Shown here: positions 27,742 through 36,698 of the stretch, in pieces
Position numbering within the stretch: position 1 is the first letter of the stretch
Layout: every line of letters starts with the position of its first letter
NCBI RefSeq assembly: GCF_037072025.1
Contig: NZ_JAXHDD010000003.1
Span: forward strand, 62,001 to 126,000
Direction of reading: 5' to 3'
Source of the DNA: Pseudogracilibacillus sp037072025
Lineage (GTDB): Bacteria; Bacillota; Bacilli; Bacillales; Amphibacillaceae
DNA length: 64,000 nucleotides
The notes under the pieces: model-generated
What the model saw: the letters and a program-made list of their open reading frames with translations, nothing else
Database searches by the model: none
What the model was told of the DNA's origin: nothing
Translations under genes and position numbers: made by a program

Positions 27742-27758
27742 TTGGCATATATCTTGCA
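27742..27758 (+). promoter_or_regulatory. sigma-54 (-24/-12) promoter for the PuuP-like importer
   Basis: TTGGCAT, then ATATC, then TTGCA: same spacing and almost the same bases as the promoter at 14627-14643 (TTGGCAT-ATAAA-TTGCA). It lies about 160 bp before the importer start. Confidence 0.8.
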
Positions 27759-27916
27759 AGTGAAATAGTTGGAAGAGAATTACATGAAGAGAAAATTTGA
27801 AAACGGTTACGATAGGGGGGAAGCCATATCTAATTCTGTTTATTTCGTTAGGTATATTGTAAGCGATTGCATAGCTTAATCCTAAATAAAAAACTAAAAC
27901 GATTTGGGGGAAAAAT

Positions 27917-29266
27917 ATGGGTCAGAAAACATCACTCAAAAGAAGTTTGGGAGTTTGGGCAATTGTTGCACTAGGTTTGGGGTATATGACGCCAACCGTT
28001 GTGTTTGATACGTTTGGAATTGTTTCGCGAATTTCGAACGGGGTTGTACCGCTCGCTTACCTTGTCGGGTTAATCGTGATGATTTTTACTGCAATCAGTT
28101 ATGGAAAAATGGTGCGCGTTTTTCCGGATGCAGGTTCCGCCTATACATATACAAGGCGAACGATGGGGGAACATGTTGGATTTCTCGTAGGTTGGGCGTC
28201 TTTACTAGATTATTTATTATTGCCGATGGTTAACGCACTAATTATACGTATTTATATGGGATCTTTATTTCCAGAAGTACCTGGTTGGGTCTGGGTAGTC
28301 ATTTATGTCGCGATTGTCACTGCGATAAACGTGTACAGTATGCGCTCTACTTCAGGTTTAAATTTGATTCTCGTCGTTTTCACCGTTGCACTAGTTGCGA
28401 TTTTTATCGTCATGGCTTCTTTCCAACTTTACAATGGTATGGGGGAAGGAACGTTATTTACGATTAAACCATTATGGCATCAAGATGTGGAAATGATTGC
28501 TGTCTTCACTGCCGCAACCGTGGTAGCATTTTCCTTCATTGGGTTCGATGCGATCACAATGTATACGGAAGAAGCAAAAGATGCAAATACTGTGCCACGA
28601 GCGATTTTGGTTACGGTTATTCTTGGTGGAACTATCTTTTTTATCGCTGCTTATTTTACACAAACATTATTCCCGGATCTTGGCGTGTTTAGTTTGTTAG
28701 ATGATACATTACCTGAAATCGGATTATATGTAGGAGGGCAAGTTTTCCAGCTCATTTTCCTGGCTGGAGCTTTTGCGGCAACCGTCGCTTCAGGACTTGC
28801 ATCTCATGCGAGTGTTTCGCGCTTGTTGTACGTAATGGGACGAAATGGGGTGTTGCCGAAGCGGGCATTTGGGTATGTTCATCCGAAATTCCGAACCCCA
28901 GTTTTTACAGTTGTATTAACAGGAGTAGTCTCGTTGCTTGCGATTGGCCCAGATCTCGAATTAATTGCTTCCGTAATTAATTTTGGTGCACTGATTGCGT
29001 TTACGTTTGTTAATCTCTCTGTTATTTCCTATTTTGTCGTGAGGAAAAAGCGCTATAAAACTGGCAAGGATATCTTAGACTACTTAGTAATGCCAATTTT
29101 AGGTGCAGCGTTCACCGGAATTCTCTGGTACCACTTACATGCAGATGCATTTATTGGCGGACTCACTTGGGTTGTCGTTGGAGTTATCTACATGTTGTAT
29201 TTGACAAAGTTTTTCAAGAAAAAATTGGGTACATTTGAAGAATCAGAGATGGACGAAATTGCATAA
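27917..29266 (+). CDS. puuP: APC family amine permease, PuuP-like putrescine importer
   Basis: 449 residues with about 12 membrane segments. Long blocks match E. coli PuuP as I recall it: VFDTFGIVS, FTAISYGK, AGSAYTYTRR, VGWASLLDYLLLPM, LFPEVPGWVWVV, and LASHASVSRLLYVMGR near residue 297 followed by FGYVHPKFRTP. It should be a proton-coupled putrescine importer, or one for a closely related amine. A GGGGG ribosome site precedes ATG 27917. It has its own sigma-54 promoter. Confidence 0.88.
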   Translation: MGQKTSLKRSLGVWAIVALGLGYMTPTVVFDTFGIVSRISNGVVPLAYLVGLIVMIFTAISYGKMVRVFPDAGSAYTYTRRTMGEHVGFLVGWASLLDYLLLPMVNALIIRIYMGSLFPEVPGWVWVVIYVAIVTAINVYSMRSTSGLNLILVVFTVALVAIFIVMASFQLYNGMGEGTLFTIKPLWHQDVEMIAVFTAATVVAFSFIGFDAITMYTEEAKDANTVPRAILVTVILGGTIFFIAAYFTQTLFPDLGVFSLLDDTLPEIGLYVGGQVFQLIFLAGAFAATVASGLASHASVSRLLYVMGRNGVLPKRAFGYVHPKFRTPVFTVVLTGVVSLLAIGPDLELIASVINFGALIAFTFVNLSVISYFVVRKKRYKTGKDILDYLVMPILGAAFTGILWYHLHADAFIGGLTWVVVGVIYMLYLTKFFKKKLGTFEESEMDEIA

Positions 29267-29284
29267 TTTTAAGGAGACATTCAA

Positions 29285-29402
29285 GTTAGGGAAAAATTTG
29301 CAACTATAGAAGGAAATAAATCCGAGTTAATAAAAACGATTCAGGATGTCGTACAAATTGATACTGTCGTTGGCAATGAAAAGGTAGGACAGCCTGCATA
29401 AG
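29285..29402 (+). pseudogene. 5' remnant of an M20-family metallopeptidase gene
   Basis: AAGGAG (29271-29276) is followed by a frame reading REKFATIEGNKSELIKTIQD then VVQIDTVVGNEKVGQ, which looks like the N terminus of M20/PepV-type dipeptidases (LI..LQ..VQI.SV pattern). The codon at the expected start is GTT, not a start codon, and the frame runs into a DR-A repeat and stops at 29402. It is a gene fragment cut by repeat insertion. The family call rests on 38 residues. Confidence 0.45.
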
Positions 29403-29455
29403 TGTATCTAAGGCACTCGCCATTAAGGCTTGGCTAATGTCAAGTTTTCTAAAAA
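29394..29455 (+). repeat. dispersed repeat DR-A, copy 4 (3' end only)
   Basis: It reads CTGCATAAGTGTATCTAAGG, then GGCTTGGCTAATGTCAAGTT and TTCTAAAA, the 3' end of the DR-A family. It interrupts the peptidase remnant and lies directly before an IS91-family element. Confidence 0.65.
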
Positions 29456-29515
29456 GATAAGAAAGTATAAAATTTGGGTCTACCATAGTGTGTGTCACTG
29501 TGGTATTTTTAATAT

Positions 29516-30752
29516 ATGGAGAAAAACATATTAAAACAAATCTTCTTTGATAACAATCAACATTGGGAGTCATTTAAAAAGAAATATGGAGCTAGAATCC
29601 GTCCAGTAGTCATCAAGGAGGTTTAGAAGTTTCGTGACTGCGGAAATCCAAAAAATGGATTTAAACTCTTTGTTTGCGAAGGCTGCCATGATGTTCGAAA
29701 AGTTCCTTACCGATGTAAAGGTCGCTTTTGCACAACATGTTCACTTGGTGAGAGTGAAGAATGGAGCCGTTTATTAACGGAAGATGTGTTACAGGTGAAC
29801 CATCGACATATTATATTTACGATTGATGAAGGGTTACGCGAAATATTTTTGTTGCATCGTCATCTCTTAAAACCTTTGATGGATGAGGCCGCCAAACTAA
29901 TTTCAGATTACTTTGGAAAGAAAGCAAAGGTAAAACCAGGTATCATAGCTGGTTTACATACATTTGGTTCAAGAGTGAACTTTAATCCGCATGTACATAT
30001 GTTGGTGACAATGGGAGGAATAACAAAAAAGGGAGAATGGAAAGGATATGATTTTATCCCTTTTCAAATGCTCAGGAAGCAGTGGCAGACCGTTGTATTA
30101 AAGTTAATCCGAAAAAACCTGTCCAATAAAGAAAAGAAACAGGTTCAGCCTCGCTTACAAAAGGCTTTTTCCGAAAATGGAGAAGGCTTCTATGTGTATG
30201 CCCCAAAACAAAGAGGAAAAATAAAGGATCAATTACGCTACATTGGTCGTTATATGCGTCGACCGGCGATTGGAATCAATCGAGTTGAGGCATATGATGG
30301 ACAATATGTCACATACAAGTATATTGATAAAAAGATAAGCAAGAGAAGCGTGAAACGCTGATGGTAGAAGAGTTTATTATCGTTTAATCCGTCATATTCC
30401 GGATGAACAATTCAAAACGATTCGTTATTATGGCATGTATTCGAGAAGAAGTAAAAGCTTAAGCAAAAAAATGCTAACTGCATGGCAACAAGGAAGAAAA
30501 CGTTGGATACTGAAAGTAAAGAAAACATTACGCCGCCAAACCTGGAGAGAGCGTGTTATTTCTAGTGGTCAAAAAGATCCCATGATATGCCCGCACTGCG
30601 ACAATAATTATGAGTACATGGGAGAAGTCTGTCCTGAAGATGGCAGATTGGAAATAAAAGTGGCATTAACCGTTGAAGCAAGAAATTATATGAAAAGGGT
30701 GATTGCTTATCTCGAAGAAACCCCGGAGCCAAAACAAACGAAAGAGGAATAA
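29516..30752 (+). pseudogene. IS91-family transposase (nonsense and frameshift mutations)
   Basis: ATG 29516 opens a frame broken by TAG at 29624-29626 (probably from CAG). It continues in frame through the N-terminal zinc cluster (FRDCGNPKNG, VCEGCHDVRK, RCKGRFCTTCS) and the HUH motif region NFNPHVHMLVTMGG. It ends early at TGA near 30361. The rest (LIRHIPDEQFKTIRYYGMYS, then a CPHCDNNYEYMGEVCP zinc pair) is in another frame to 30752. At least one nonsense and one or two frameshift changes make it inactive. Confidence 0.85.
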
Positions 30753-30792
30753 AAAGAAAATAGGAACCGATCATCTAAAACCCAAAAAAACA

Positions 30793-30990
30793 ATGATCAA
30801 TTATCATTGTTTAATGTGTCATGAAGTGGAAAAAATTCCTTATGACGTTGTTAGGGACTTTGATTTAATGGATGGAGGAGATCCTACGACCCCACCAAGA
30901 TTCAGCTGTGAACAATGCGGAGAAGAAATGTATCCAGAGTATTACAAAGGAGTACATGGACAGGAATACAAATTATCGGATATTCTCTAG
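30793..30990 (+). CDS. small zinc-ribbon passenger protein of the IS91-type element
   Basis: 65 residues with two CxxC pairs (HCLMCHEVEK and FSCEQCGEEM), so a small zinc ribbon. The frame is open upstream from 30703, but the Cys pattern fits a start at ATG 30793. Nearby is an A-rich stretch rather than a clear ribosome site. It follows the transposase remnant; similar short zinc proteins accompany related elements in Bacillales (recalled). Function unknown. Confidence 0.55.
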   Translation: MINYHCLMCHEVEKIPYDVVRDFDLMDGGDPTTPPRFSCEQCGEEMYPEYYKGVHGQEYKLSDIL

Positions 30991-31008
30991 TCATGGAGAG
31001 AGAGAAAG

Positions 31009-31035
31009 GACCGGGCCGTCTTTTGCCCGGTTTTT
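31009..31035 (+). terminator. rho-independent terminator at the end of the IS91-type element
   Basis: ACCGGGC, eight-base loop, GCCCGGT, then TTTTT, 19 bases after the zinc-ribbon stop. The remaining 300 bp to yxeA hold no recognisable feature. Confidence 0.8.
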
Positions 31036-31335
31036 CTAAACACAGAGGGGAGCAAGCGTAGCGCGGTAGGAATTTTAAAAAATTCACCATTTCTAGTGTC
31101 CAATTTCTTGACATAGATCCATTCTTATCTTTTATTCTAAATACAAATTAGCTTTTATTATACGCTTGTGACTTATGTTTTACTTTAAAACCGAACATAT
31201 CATTTATTGGAAATTTGCTTTTACTTATTTATCTTGATGACTAGAATCTGAGTTCCTCTACTTGTGTGGTTATGGCTAATAACTCAAGTGTTTCAGCACA
31301 AAAAGGTCTTTTTATTACACCTAACTAGTTTTATT

Positions 31336-31656
31336 CTATGGCATTTCATCCTCATTTATAAACTCGTATTCTATTGAGTACGCTCCTTTCGCGAGCACTC
31401 TTATGAATGTGCCTGGTTCGAGCCTCGTGCTGGAGCTAAATACCACTTGTTTTGTTTTATTGTTTTTGTTAATCCCTTCTAGATCATACTTAAACCTTCC
31501 GTCATCATCTATAGGTTCATCTTCATCTTGAATCTCCACATAGACATATTCTTCATCAATCAATGGATTAAAACGATCAAATATCTCTTGAAAGAAGAAG
31601 TATAGACTTGCAATTGTAATAATTAGAACGAGACATGAGATAAGAATTTTTTTCAT
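31336..31656 (-). CDS. yxeA: YxeA family (DUF1093) secreted or membrane-anchored small protein
   Basis: 106 residues from ATG 31656 (AAAGGAAAA ribosome site): one N-terminal hydrophobic segment (KKILISCLVLIITIASLYFF) and a small extracellular domain with YVYVEIQDEDEPIDDDGRF. The frame is open from 31683, inside the end of yxdM. It is the last gene of a yxdJ-yxdK-yxdL-yxdM-yxeA operon, the exact B. subtilis order. The molecular role of YxeA is not known. Confidence 0.8.
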   Translation of the reverse strand: MKKILISCLVLIITIASLYFFFQEIFDRFNPLIDEEYVYVEIQDEDEPIDDDGRFKYDLEGINKNNKTKQVVFSSSTRLEPGTFIRVLAKGAYSIEYEFINEDEMP

Positions 31657-31672
31657 ACAATATTTTTCCTTT

Positions 31673-33595
31673 CTATAAAGCATTTGTTACGATGCTTTTG
31701 TAATACCGAATGGTAACCACGGTAAACATCAAATAGATAACAATATAAGCCGCCATACTAATTATAATTGGGGTGAGCATACTTGCGGCCATGAGAACAG
31801 AACCTACATTAAGAGCAAAAGCAGCGTGAATTAACCCAATTCCCAGAGGAATTAAATAAACAAAGAGCTGTTTACGGATGATGCCTTTCATTATATCGTT
31901 TACTTGAAAACCGAGTTGTCGCAGTGTCCGATAATGGTTTTTTTCTTGCTCAGCCTCTGTCATTTGTTTAAAGTACAAAATACTTCCCGTTGAAAGGAGA
32001 AACACAAAGCCTAAAAAGCCAGCGATGAAAATGAGCAACCCGAAGGCTTGAAACGATCCTTTGTATGTGGAATAAAAGTCAGAGATATACTCGTCGCTGT
32101 CCACATTCGTTTGAAAGATGTCAGATGCAGTATCTGATTTCTCCGTATCCAACAACTGAAATGTCTCAAAGGTCAAAAATTCTGTGTGTTCATCCTCCTG
32201 GATGTTGTCTCTCATTCTCTCGAAGGTTTCTTCCGAAACAAGTAATTGTTCGCCATAGAATAGGTAATTCATCACATTTTCAAGTTTAAACTTGGAGACA
32301 GTTAATTGATTTTCTGCATCGTTTGCTGCATACTGCACGTCTTTCGGAAATGAAATCTCCCTTCCTTCTATAACGGTTCGCGAATTATAATAGATCGCTT
32401 CATCATCTTGGGGGGGCTCAACATCTAATCCAGCCTTCGCCATCTGCTCTGCTGAGAAAACCATAAACGTGCTGTGACGGTTGTCTATATTTGGATTCTT
32501 CTCCACCCATGTGCCATCAAATCGTATGGCATCTAGTTGATGATAATCGAATTCTATCTGCTCCTCTTCCAATCTACTTGATATAATAGCGGCTTCCTCC
32601 TGCATATTTTCCACTGCAAAATCAAAAGGCATCGCCAATCTCGTATCGTCTTCGGTTGAATAATATAAGGAATATGAAAGTGAAATCATCGTAATCGCCA
32701 TAGCAGACAATGTAGTAATTAAGGTTAACGAATTAGCATGACCTTTCATACTGTGCATTAATGGTGCTACCGACAAGCTATTATACAAGCCAAGATTGCC
32801 ATTTTTCCTTTTTCGAAAAACATATAATATCCAGCTTATTGTTGTACGGAAAAATAAATAGGTTCCTGTTATGGTACTGGCGAGAACTAATAACATAAGA
32901 TACAGTAGCAAATCTGCATGGACTACAATCAAGGTAGAAACATAATAGCCAAACCCTATAAGGCTTAACCCTGTTAGCCCTAAAATACCTGAAACAATAC
33001 TTGGTTGTTTGACAAAGTGATCATTTTTATTATTTGCTTGAAACAATTGAAGGAGTGTACTGCGATAAACCGTCAATATAATTTGTAAGGAAGTGATAGC
33101 AATTAAGCAAATAAAAACAGCAATTGTTTGGATAACTGCTTGGGTGGAGAAGGTTAAGCCCACCATAACTTCAAGGTCTATAAGTTTTATAAACAGTAAA
33201 AGAAAGAGTCGCGAGAACAAAACTCCAACTATCATTCCGATAAGTAAAGCTCCTAGACCAAGAATAGAATGTTCCGCAATCAGCACCCTAGCAACCCAAG
33301 CTTTAGACAACCCAATTAACTGATACAATCCGATTTCTTGACTGCGTCTTCTAATAAAGATGTTCGTAGCATACATCGTAAACACAATGGTAATGAAAAT
33401 GAGTAATATTCCGGCGACTTGAAATGCCGTTGCGAAATTTATGCTATCTTCAGATATATTAACAATGGCTTGGTCATTTTGTAAGGTAGAAAAGATAAAA
33501 TACAAACTTATGCTAAAGATCATTGCGAAAAAATAGAGATAATACATTTTGATGTTTTTTCGCATGCTGCGAATCACTAATTTTTGTGTGGTCAT
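31673..33595 (-). CDS. yxdM: BceB/YxdM-type ABC permease for peptide antibiotic response
   Basis: 640 residues with ten membrane segments: an N-terminal segment, then FtsX-like blocks, and a large extracellular domain of about 200 residues (roughly 310-510) between segments 7 and 8, the BceB-type layout. The N terminus (LVIRSMRKNIKMYYLYFFAM) matches the family. ATG 33595 lies 3 bp after the yxdL stop with GGAGGAGG upstream. In B. subtilis the Yxd system responds to cationic peptides such as LL-37; these permeases form the sensing complex with the kinase. Confidence 0.9.
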   Translation of the reverse strand: MTTQKLVIRSMRKNIKMYYLYFFAMIFSISLYFIFSTLQNDQAIVNISEDSINFATAFQVAGILLIFITIVFTMYATNIFIRRRSQEIGLYQLIGLSKAWVARVLIAEHSILGLGALLIGMIVGVLFSRLFLLLFIKLIDLEVMVGLTFSTQAVIQTIAVFICLIAITSLQIILTVYRSTLLQLFQANNKNDHFVKQPSIVSGILGLTGLSLIGFGYYVSTLIVVHADLLLYLMLLVLASTITGTYLFFRTTISWILYVFRKRKNGNLGLYNSLSVAPLMHSMKGHANSLTLITTLSAMAITMISLSYSLYYSTEDDTRLAMPFDFAVENMQEEAAIISSRLEEEQIEFDYHQLDAIRFDGTWVEKNPNIDNRHSTFMVFSAEQMAKAGLDVEPPQDDEAIYYNSRTVIEGREISFPKDVQYAANDAENQLTVSKFKLENVMNYLFYGEQLLVSEETFERMRDNIQEDEHTEFLTFETFQLLDTEKSDTASDIFQTNVDSDEYISDFYSTYKGSFQAFGLLIFIAGFLGFVFLLSTGSILYFKQMTEAEQEKNHYRTLRQLGFQVNDIMKGIIRKQLFVYLIPLGIGLIHAAFALNVGSVLMAASMLTPIIISMAAYIVIYLMFTVVTIRYYKSIVTNAL

Positions 33596-33597
33596 TG

Positions 33598-34371
33598 CTA
33601 ATTGCCTCCTCCAAGAACAGCTTGCATATCAAGAATGTCCTTAAAGAAGGATTCTCTTGTTTTCTCTCCTCGGTACAATTCAGAAAAAATGGTTCCGTCC
33701 TTCAGAAAGACAACACGATTACAATAGCTAGAGGCCAGCGGGTCATGAGTAACCATTACAATAGTAACTTGTCGTGTTTGGTTGATCTCATGTAAATTCT
33801 CTAATAAATTAGAGGCAGCTTTTGAATCAAGGGCTCCGGTAGGCTCATCAGCAAATACTAGTGAAGGCGAATGAATTAACGCTCGTGCTGCAGAAGTTCT
33901 TTGCTTTTGACCACCTGAAATTTCAGAAGGGTACTTATTCGCTAACTCCTTAATTCCTAATATCTCTGCGATGGTATTAAACTCTGTTTCAGCCTGAGCT
34001 GTGCTTATTTTTGTTAACGAAACAGGTAACAAAATGTTTTCTTTCACCGTCAACGTATCAAGTAAGTTGTAGTCCTGAAAAATAAAGCCTAGATGCCGGC
34101 GGCGAATGTTTGAAAGTTGGTTATCTTTCAGGTTAGAAATCTCGTTCCCATTTATAACAATGTTGCCATCTGTGGCACGATCAATTGTAGCTAACGTATT
34201 AAGAAGCGTTGTTTTACCTGAGCCTGAAGGCCCCATGATACCCACAAATTCACCTTCAAACACACGAAGGTCGATTCCATTTAAGACTTGTTGAGCATTT
34301 CCCTTTGAACCATAGGATTTACGTACTCCTTCAGCGCTTAAAACAGTATTAGCTGTCTGTTGAATTGTCAT
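33598..34371 (-). CDS. yxdL: BceA/YxdL-type ABC transporter ATP-binding protein
   Basis: 257 residues from ATG 34371, which has a GGAGTG ribosome site; the frame is open to 34434. Walker A GPSGSGKTTLLNTLATID, Q-loop FIFQDYNLLDTLTVKENILLP, signature EISGGQKQRTSAARALIHSP, Walker B LVFADEPTGALDSK. It pairs with YxdM. A 380-bp gap with its own likely operator separates it from the kinase gene, so it is probably induced separately by YxdJ. Confidence 0.92.
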   Translation of the reverse strand: MTIQQTANTVLSAEGVRKSYGSKGNAQQVLNGIDLRVFEGEFVGIMGPSGSGKTTLLNTLATIDRATDGNIVINGNEISNLKDNQLSNIRRRHLGFIFQDYNLLDTLTVKENILLPVSLTKISTAQAETEFNTIAEILGIKELANKYPSEISGGQKQRTSAARALIHSPSLVFADEPTGALDSKAASNLLENLHEINQTRQVTIVMVTHDPLASSYCNRVVFLKDGTIFSELYRGEKTRESFFKDILDMQAVLGGGN

Positions 34372-34460
34372 CTCGTACACTCCAATCAAGTTGATATAGA
34401 TACAGTTTAGTTCTTTATTGACTCTATGTCGCACGCTTAAGATGATAAAATAGCGTTGAA

Positions 34461-34478
34461 TGTGATATTTTTGTCACT
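34461..34478 (-). promoter_or_regulatory. inverted repeat upstream of yxdL (candidate YxdJ site)
   Basis: On the minus strand AGTGAC-AAAAAT-ATCACA, an imperfect inverted repeat with GTGA/TCAC arms, about 90 bp upstream of the yxdL start. BceR-type regulators bind inverted repeats of this size in front of their transporter genes, so it is a reasonable YxdJ site. The rest of 34500-34750 is without clear features. Confidence 0.4.
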
Positions 34479-34753
34479 TAAAGAATGAAAAGTGCAAAAC
34501 GCTTTTTTAATACGTAGAGATTGGAGTGACTCAACTGAGATAAAGGAAACGGGACGACGGAAGTAGTCAACGTTGACTTGTCATGACTTATCGTAGGGCG
34601 TGACATGAAATTTCCTAGTTTTTGTGATTGGAGCAGGATATGGCTATTCTTCAATATTAATGAAATCATGAAAAACTTTATGGTTTCTCTTATCTTTCAA
34701 ATAAAAGGCTGTCATGTCATGAATAGATCCCAACTACTTCGTTATAGTTCAAT

Positions 34754-35743
34754 TTATAACAATGATTGTCTAATTTGTTCAAATGAATTGGTACTAGTAA
34801 AGATCATTACCAGCGATGTGCCTTTGCCAACGACTGAAGAAACATCAAGTTGGATATGTAACTTCTTGCTTATTTCTTGTGCAAGGTAAAGCCCTATTCC
34901 GGTGGCATTGTTTTGTACTCGACCATTTTCCCCCGTAAAGCCCCGATCAAATATACGCGGGAGATCATGCGCTTGAATCCCTGGTCCTTCGTCTTTAATG
35001 TTTACTATAACAGATTTATTTTCATCTGAACCCACATTTATGACGATTGTTCCACTTGTGGGGCTATACTTAATGGCATTTGTTAAAAGCTGTCGCAAGA
35101 CGAATCCGCACCACTTTTTATCCGTATAAACGATAGATGCAGTGTTTCCCGTTATATCAACGGCTAAATTTTTTTCCATACACCAAGTTGACAACTCCCT
35201 AATCTCTTCTTTTAGCAAAATTCCCACTTCCAGCTTTTCAGGCAGAAGATCTGAGTCTAGAGTGGGTAATCGTGAAATATAAAGTTGTCGGTCAAGTAGT
35301 AAATGTATCTTTAGCCAAATTGTATGAAGCTTTTGAGCTAATTCATTAGACCGATGAGCATCAATGGTTATCTTCATCGCTGTAAGAGGCGTTTTCATTT
35401 CATGAACCCATGAGGTAATATCATTATGTTCCATTTGTTGAGAGAAGTGATCCTCACGACGCTTGTTTTGATTTTGCTCATAAATGTTTTGAAAAAGTGA
35501 ATATAAAATATGGTCAGGAAAATGGCTTTCAGGAGTAGGGATGCTTTCAAACCAGTCATCGTCTAGATCACCAAAGAGCTCAAGTAAAGATTTATAATAA
35601 GAGGTTTCTTTTTTGTACCTCCAAACAAAAAAAACAACAAAGATCGTTAGAAGTAACCCATTTAAATAAATAATTGAATAGGGCTCCACATGAATCCCCA
35701 CATCAAATAGGATTAAAGCGTTTGTAAGTAGAAGGAGTATCAC
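34754..35743 (-). CDS. yxdK: BceS/YxdK-type sensor histidine kinase
   Basis: 329 residues as given. It has a short membrane region of two segments, almost no extracellular loop, then H-box SWVHEMKTPLTAMKITIDAH, N-box LRQLLTNAIKYS, G1 KDEGPGIQAHDLPRIF and G2 NATGIGLYLA. This intramembrane-sensing layout depends on the partner ABC transporter. In frame upstream, AGGAGGGG precedes ATA at 35791, 16 codons earlier. The extra residues (ending KKSWIGLI) restore the family N terminus, so the true start may be that non-standard ATA; GTG 35743 lies inside the first membrane segment. Confidence 0.88.
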   Translation of the reverse strand: MILLLLTNALILFDVGIHVEPYSIIYLNGLLLTIFVVFFVWRYKKETSYYKSLLELFGDLDDDWFESIPTPESHFPDHILYSLFQNIYEQNQNKRREDHFSQQMEHNDITSWVHEMKTPLTAMKITIDAHRSNELAQKLHTIWLKIHLLLDRQLYISRLPTLDSDLLPEKLEVGILLKEEIRELSTWCMEKNLAVDITGNTASIVYTDKKWCGFVLRQLLTNAIKYSPTSGTIVINVGSDENKSVIVNIKDEGPGIQAHDLPRIFDRGFTGENGRVQNNATGIGLYLAQEISKKLHIQLDVSSVVGKGTSLVMIFTSTNSFEQIRQSLL

Positions 35744-35803
35744 AATTAGGCCAATCCAACTTTTCTTATAAATGAGATAAGAGATAAATATTTTAGACCC
35801 CTC

Positions 35804-36487
35804 CTATAGTGTAATAGCCATATATCCGAGCCCTTTTTTTGTTATAATCCCATTGGCTAAGTTAAGAGATGAGAGCTTTTGTCGTAACCGTGTGATGTTT
35901 GCTGTAAGTGTATTGTCATTAATAAATTGATCATCCTTCCAAAGCAGTTGCATCAGTTCATTACGTGAGACGATTTCGTTATTTGATCTGACTAATACAG
36001 AAAGAATAAAAAATTCATTTTTTGTAAGCTCAATAGTTATGCCATTCTTATAAATTCCACCACTTTTTAAGTCAATAATGGCTTGATTCCATTCAATGAT
36101 ATCAACAGATGCTTCTTCATACGTATACGTTCTGCGAAGAATTGCCTGAATTTTAGCGAGAAGGACATCCATATGAAAAGGTTTTTGTACGTAATCGTCA
36201 GCCCCTAAGTTCATTGCCATCACCATATCCATCGGATGATCTCTTGATGAGAGAAAGATAATGGGCACCTTGGATACAGCACGTATTTCTCGACACCAAT
36301 GGAAGCCATCAAATTTAGGAAGCTGTATATCAATCAAGACTAAGTGGGGCTGATGCACAACAAAGTCTTCCATTATAAGAGAAAAATCATTTGGACTACT
36401 TACTTTATATGACCACTGGTTTAATCCTTCTTTTAATGTTTCTAAGAGAATGGGGTCATCTTCAATAATAAAAATATTCATATTCAT
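35804..36487 (-). CDS. yxdJ: OmpR-family response regulator, BceR/YxdJ type
   Basis: 227 residues. Receiver domain with acidic pair IIEDD, phospho-acceptor in LVLIDIQLPKFDG (near residue 53), FLSSRD and the lysine in YVQKPF; C-terminal winged helix with ELTKNEFFILSVLVRS and NDNTLTANITRLRQKL. GGAGGGG precedes ATG 36487. It heads the operon and is followed by the kinase. Confidence 0.92.
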   Translation of the reverse strand: MNMNIFIIEDDPILLETLKEGLNQWSYKVSSPNDFSLIMEDFVVHQPHLVLIDIQLPKFDGFHWCREIRAVSKVPIIFLSSRDHPMDMVMAMNLGADDYVQKPFHMDVLLAKIQAILRRTYTYEEASVDIIEWNQAIIDLKSGGIYKNGITIELTKNEFFILSVLVRSNNEIVSRNELMQLLWKDDQFINDNTLTANITRLRQKLSSLNLANGIITKKGLGYMAITL

Positions 36488-36698
36488 TTTGACCCCTCCT
36501 TCTATACGTAGACTATTTTAAATTTTCACCATTAAAAGCTATTAATTGTACCTAGTGTTTATGGTAATATAAAAGTAGAGAGTATTGCAACGAAAATATG
36601 AGAAGGTTGCACAAATAAAAAGGCTTTCCAGTCCAATCAAAACACTATATCGTTAATAGCGAAAATGGATTTATAGTTTTATTTATTACCCAGTATGA

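Larger units (their letters stand above)
29456..31060 (+). mobile_element. decayed IS91-family insertion sequence
   Basis: The unit contains a broken zinc-finger/HUH-type transposase gene, a small zinc-ribbon gene and a GC-rich hairpin near the 3' end. Ends are not defined because IS91-family elements lack terminal inverted repeats, so the limits given are estimates. Confidence 0.6.
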
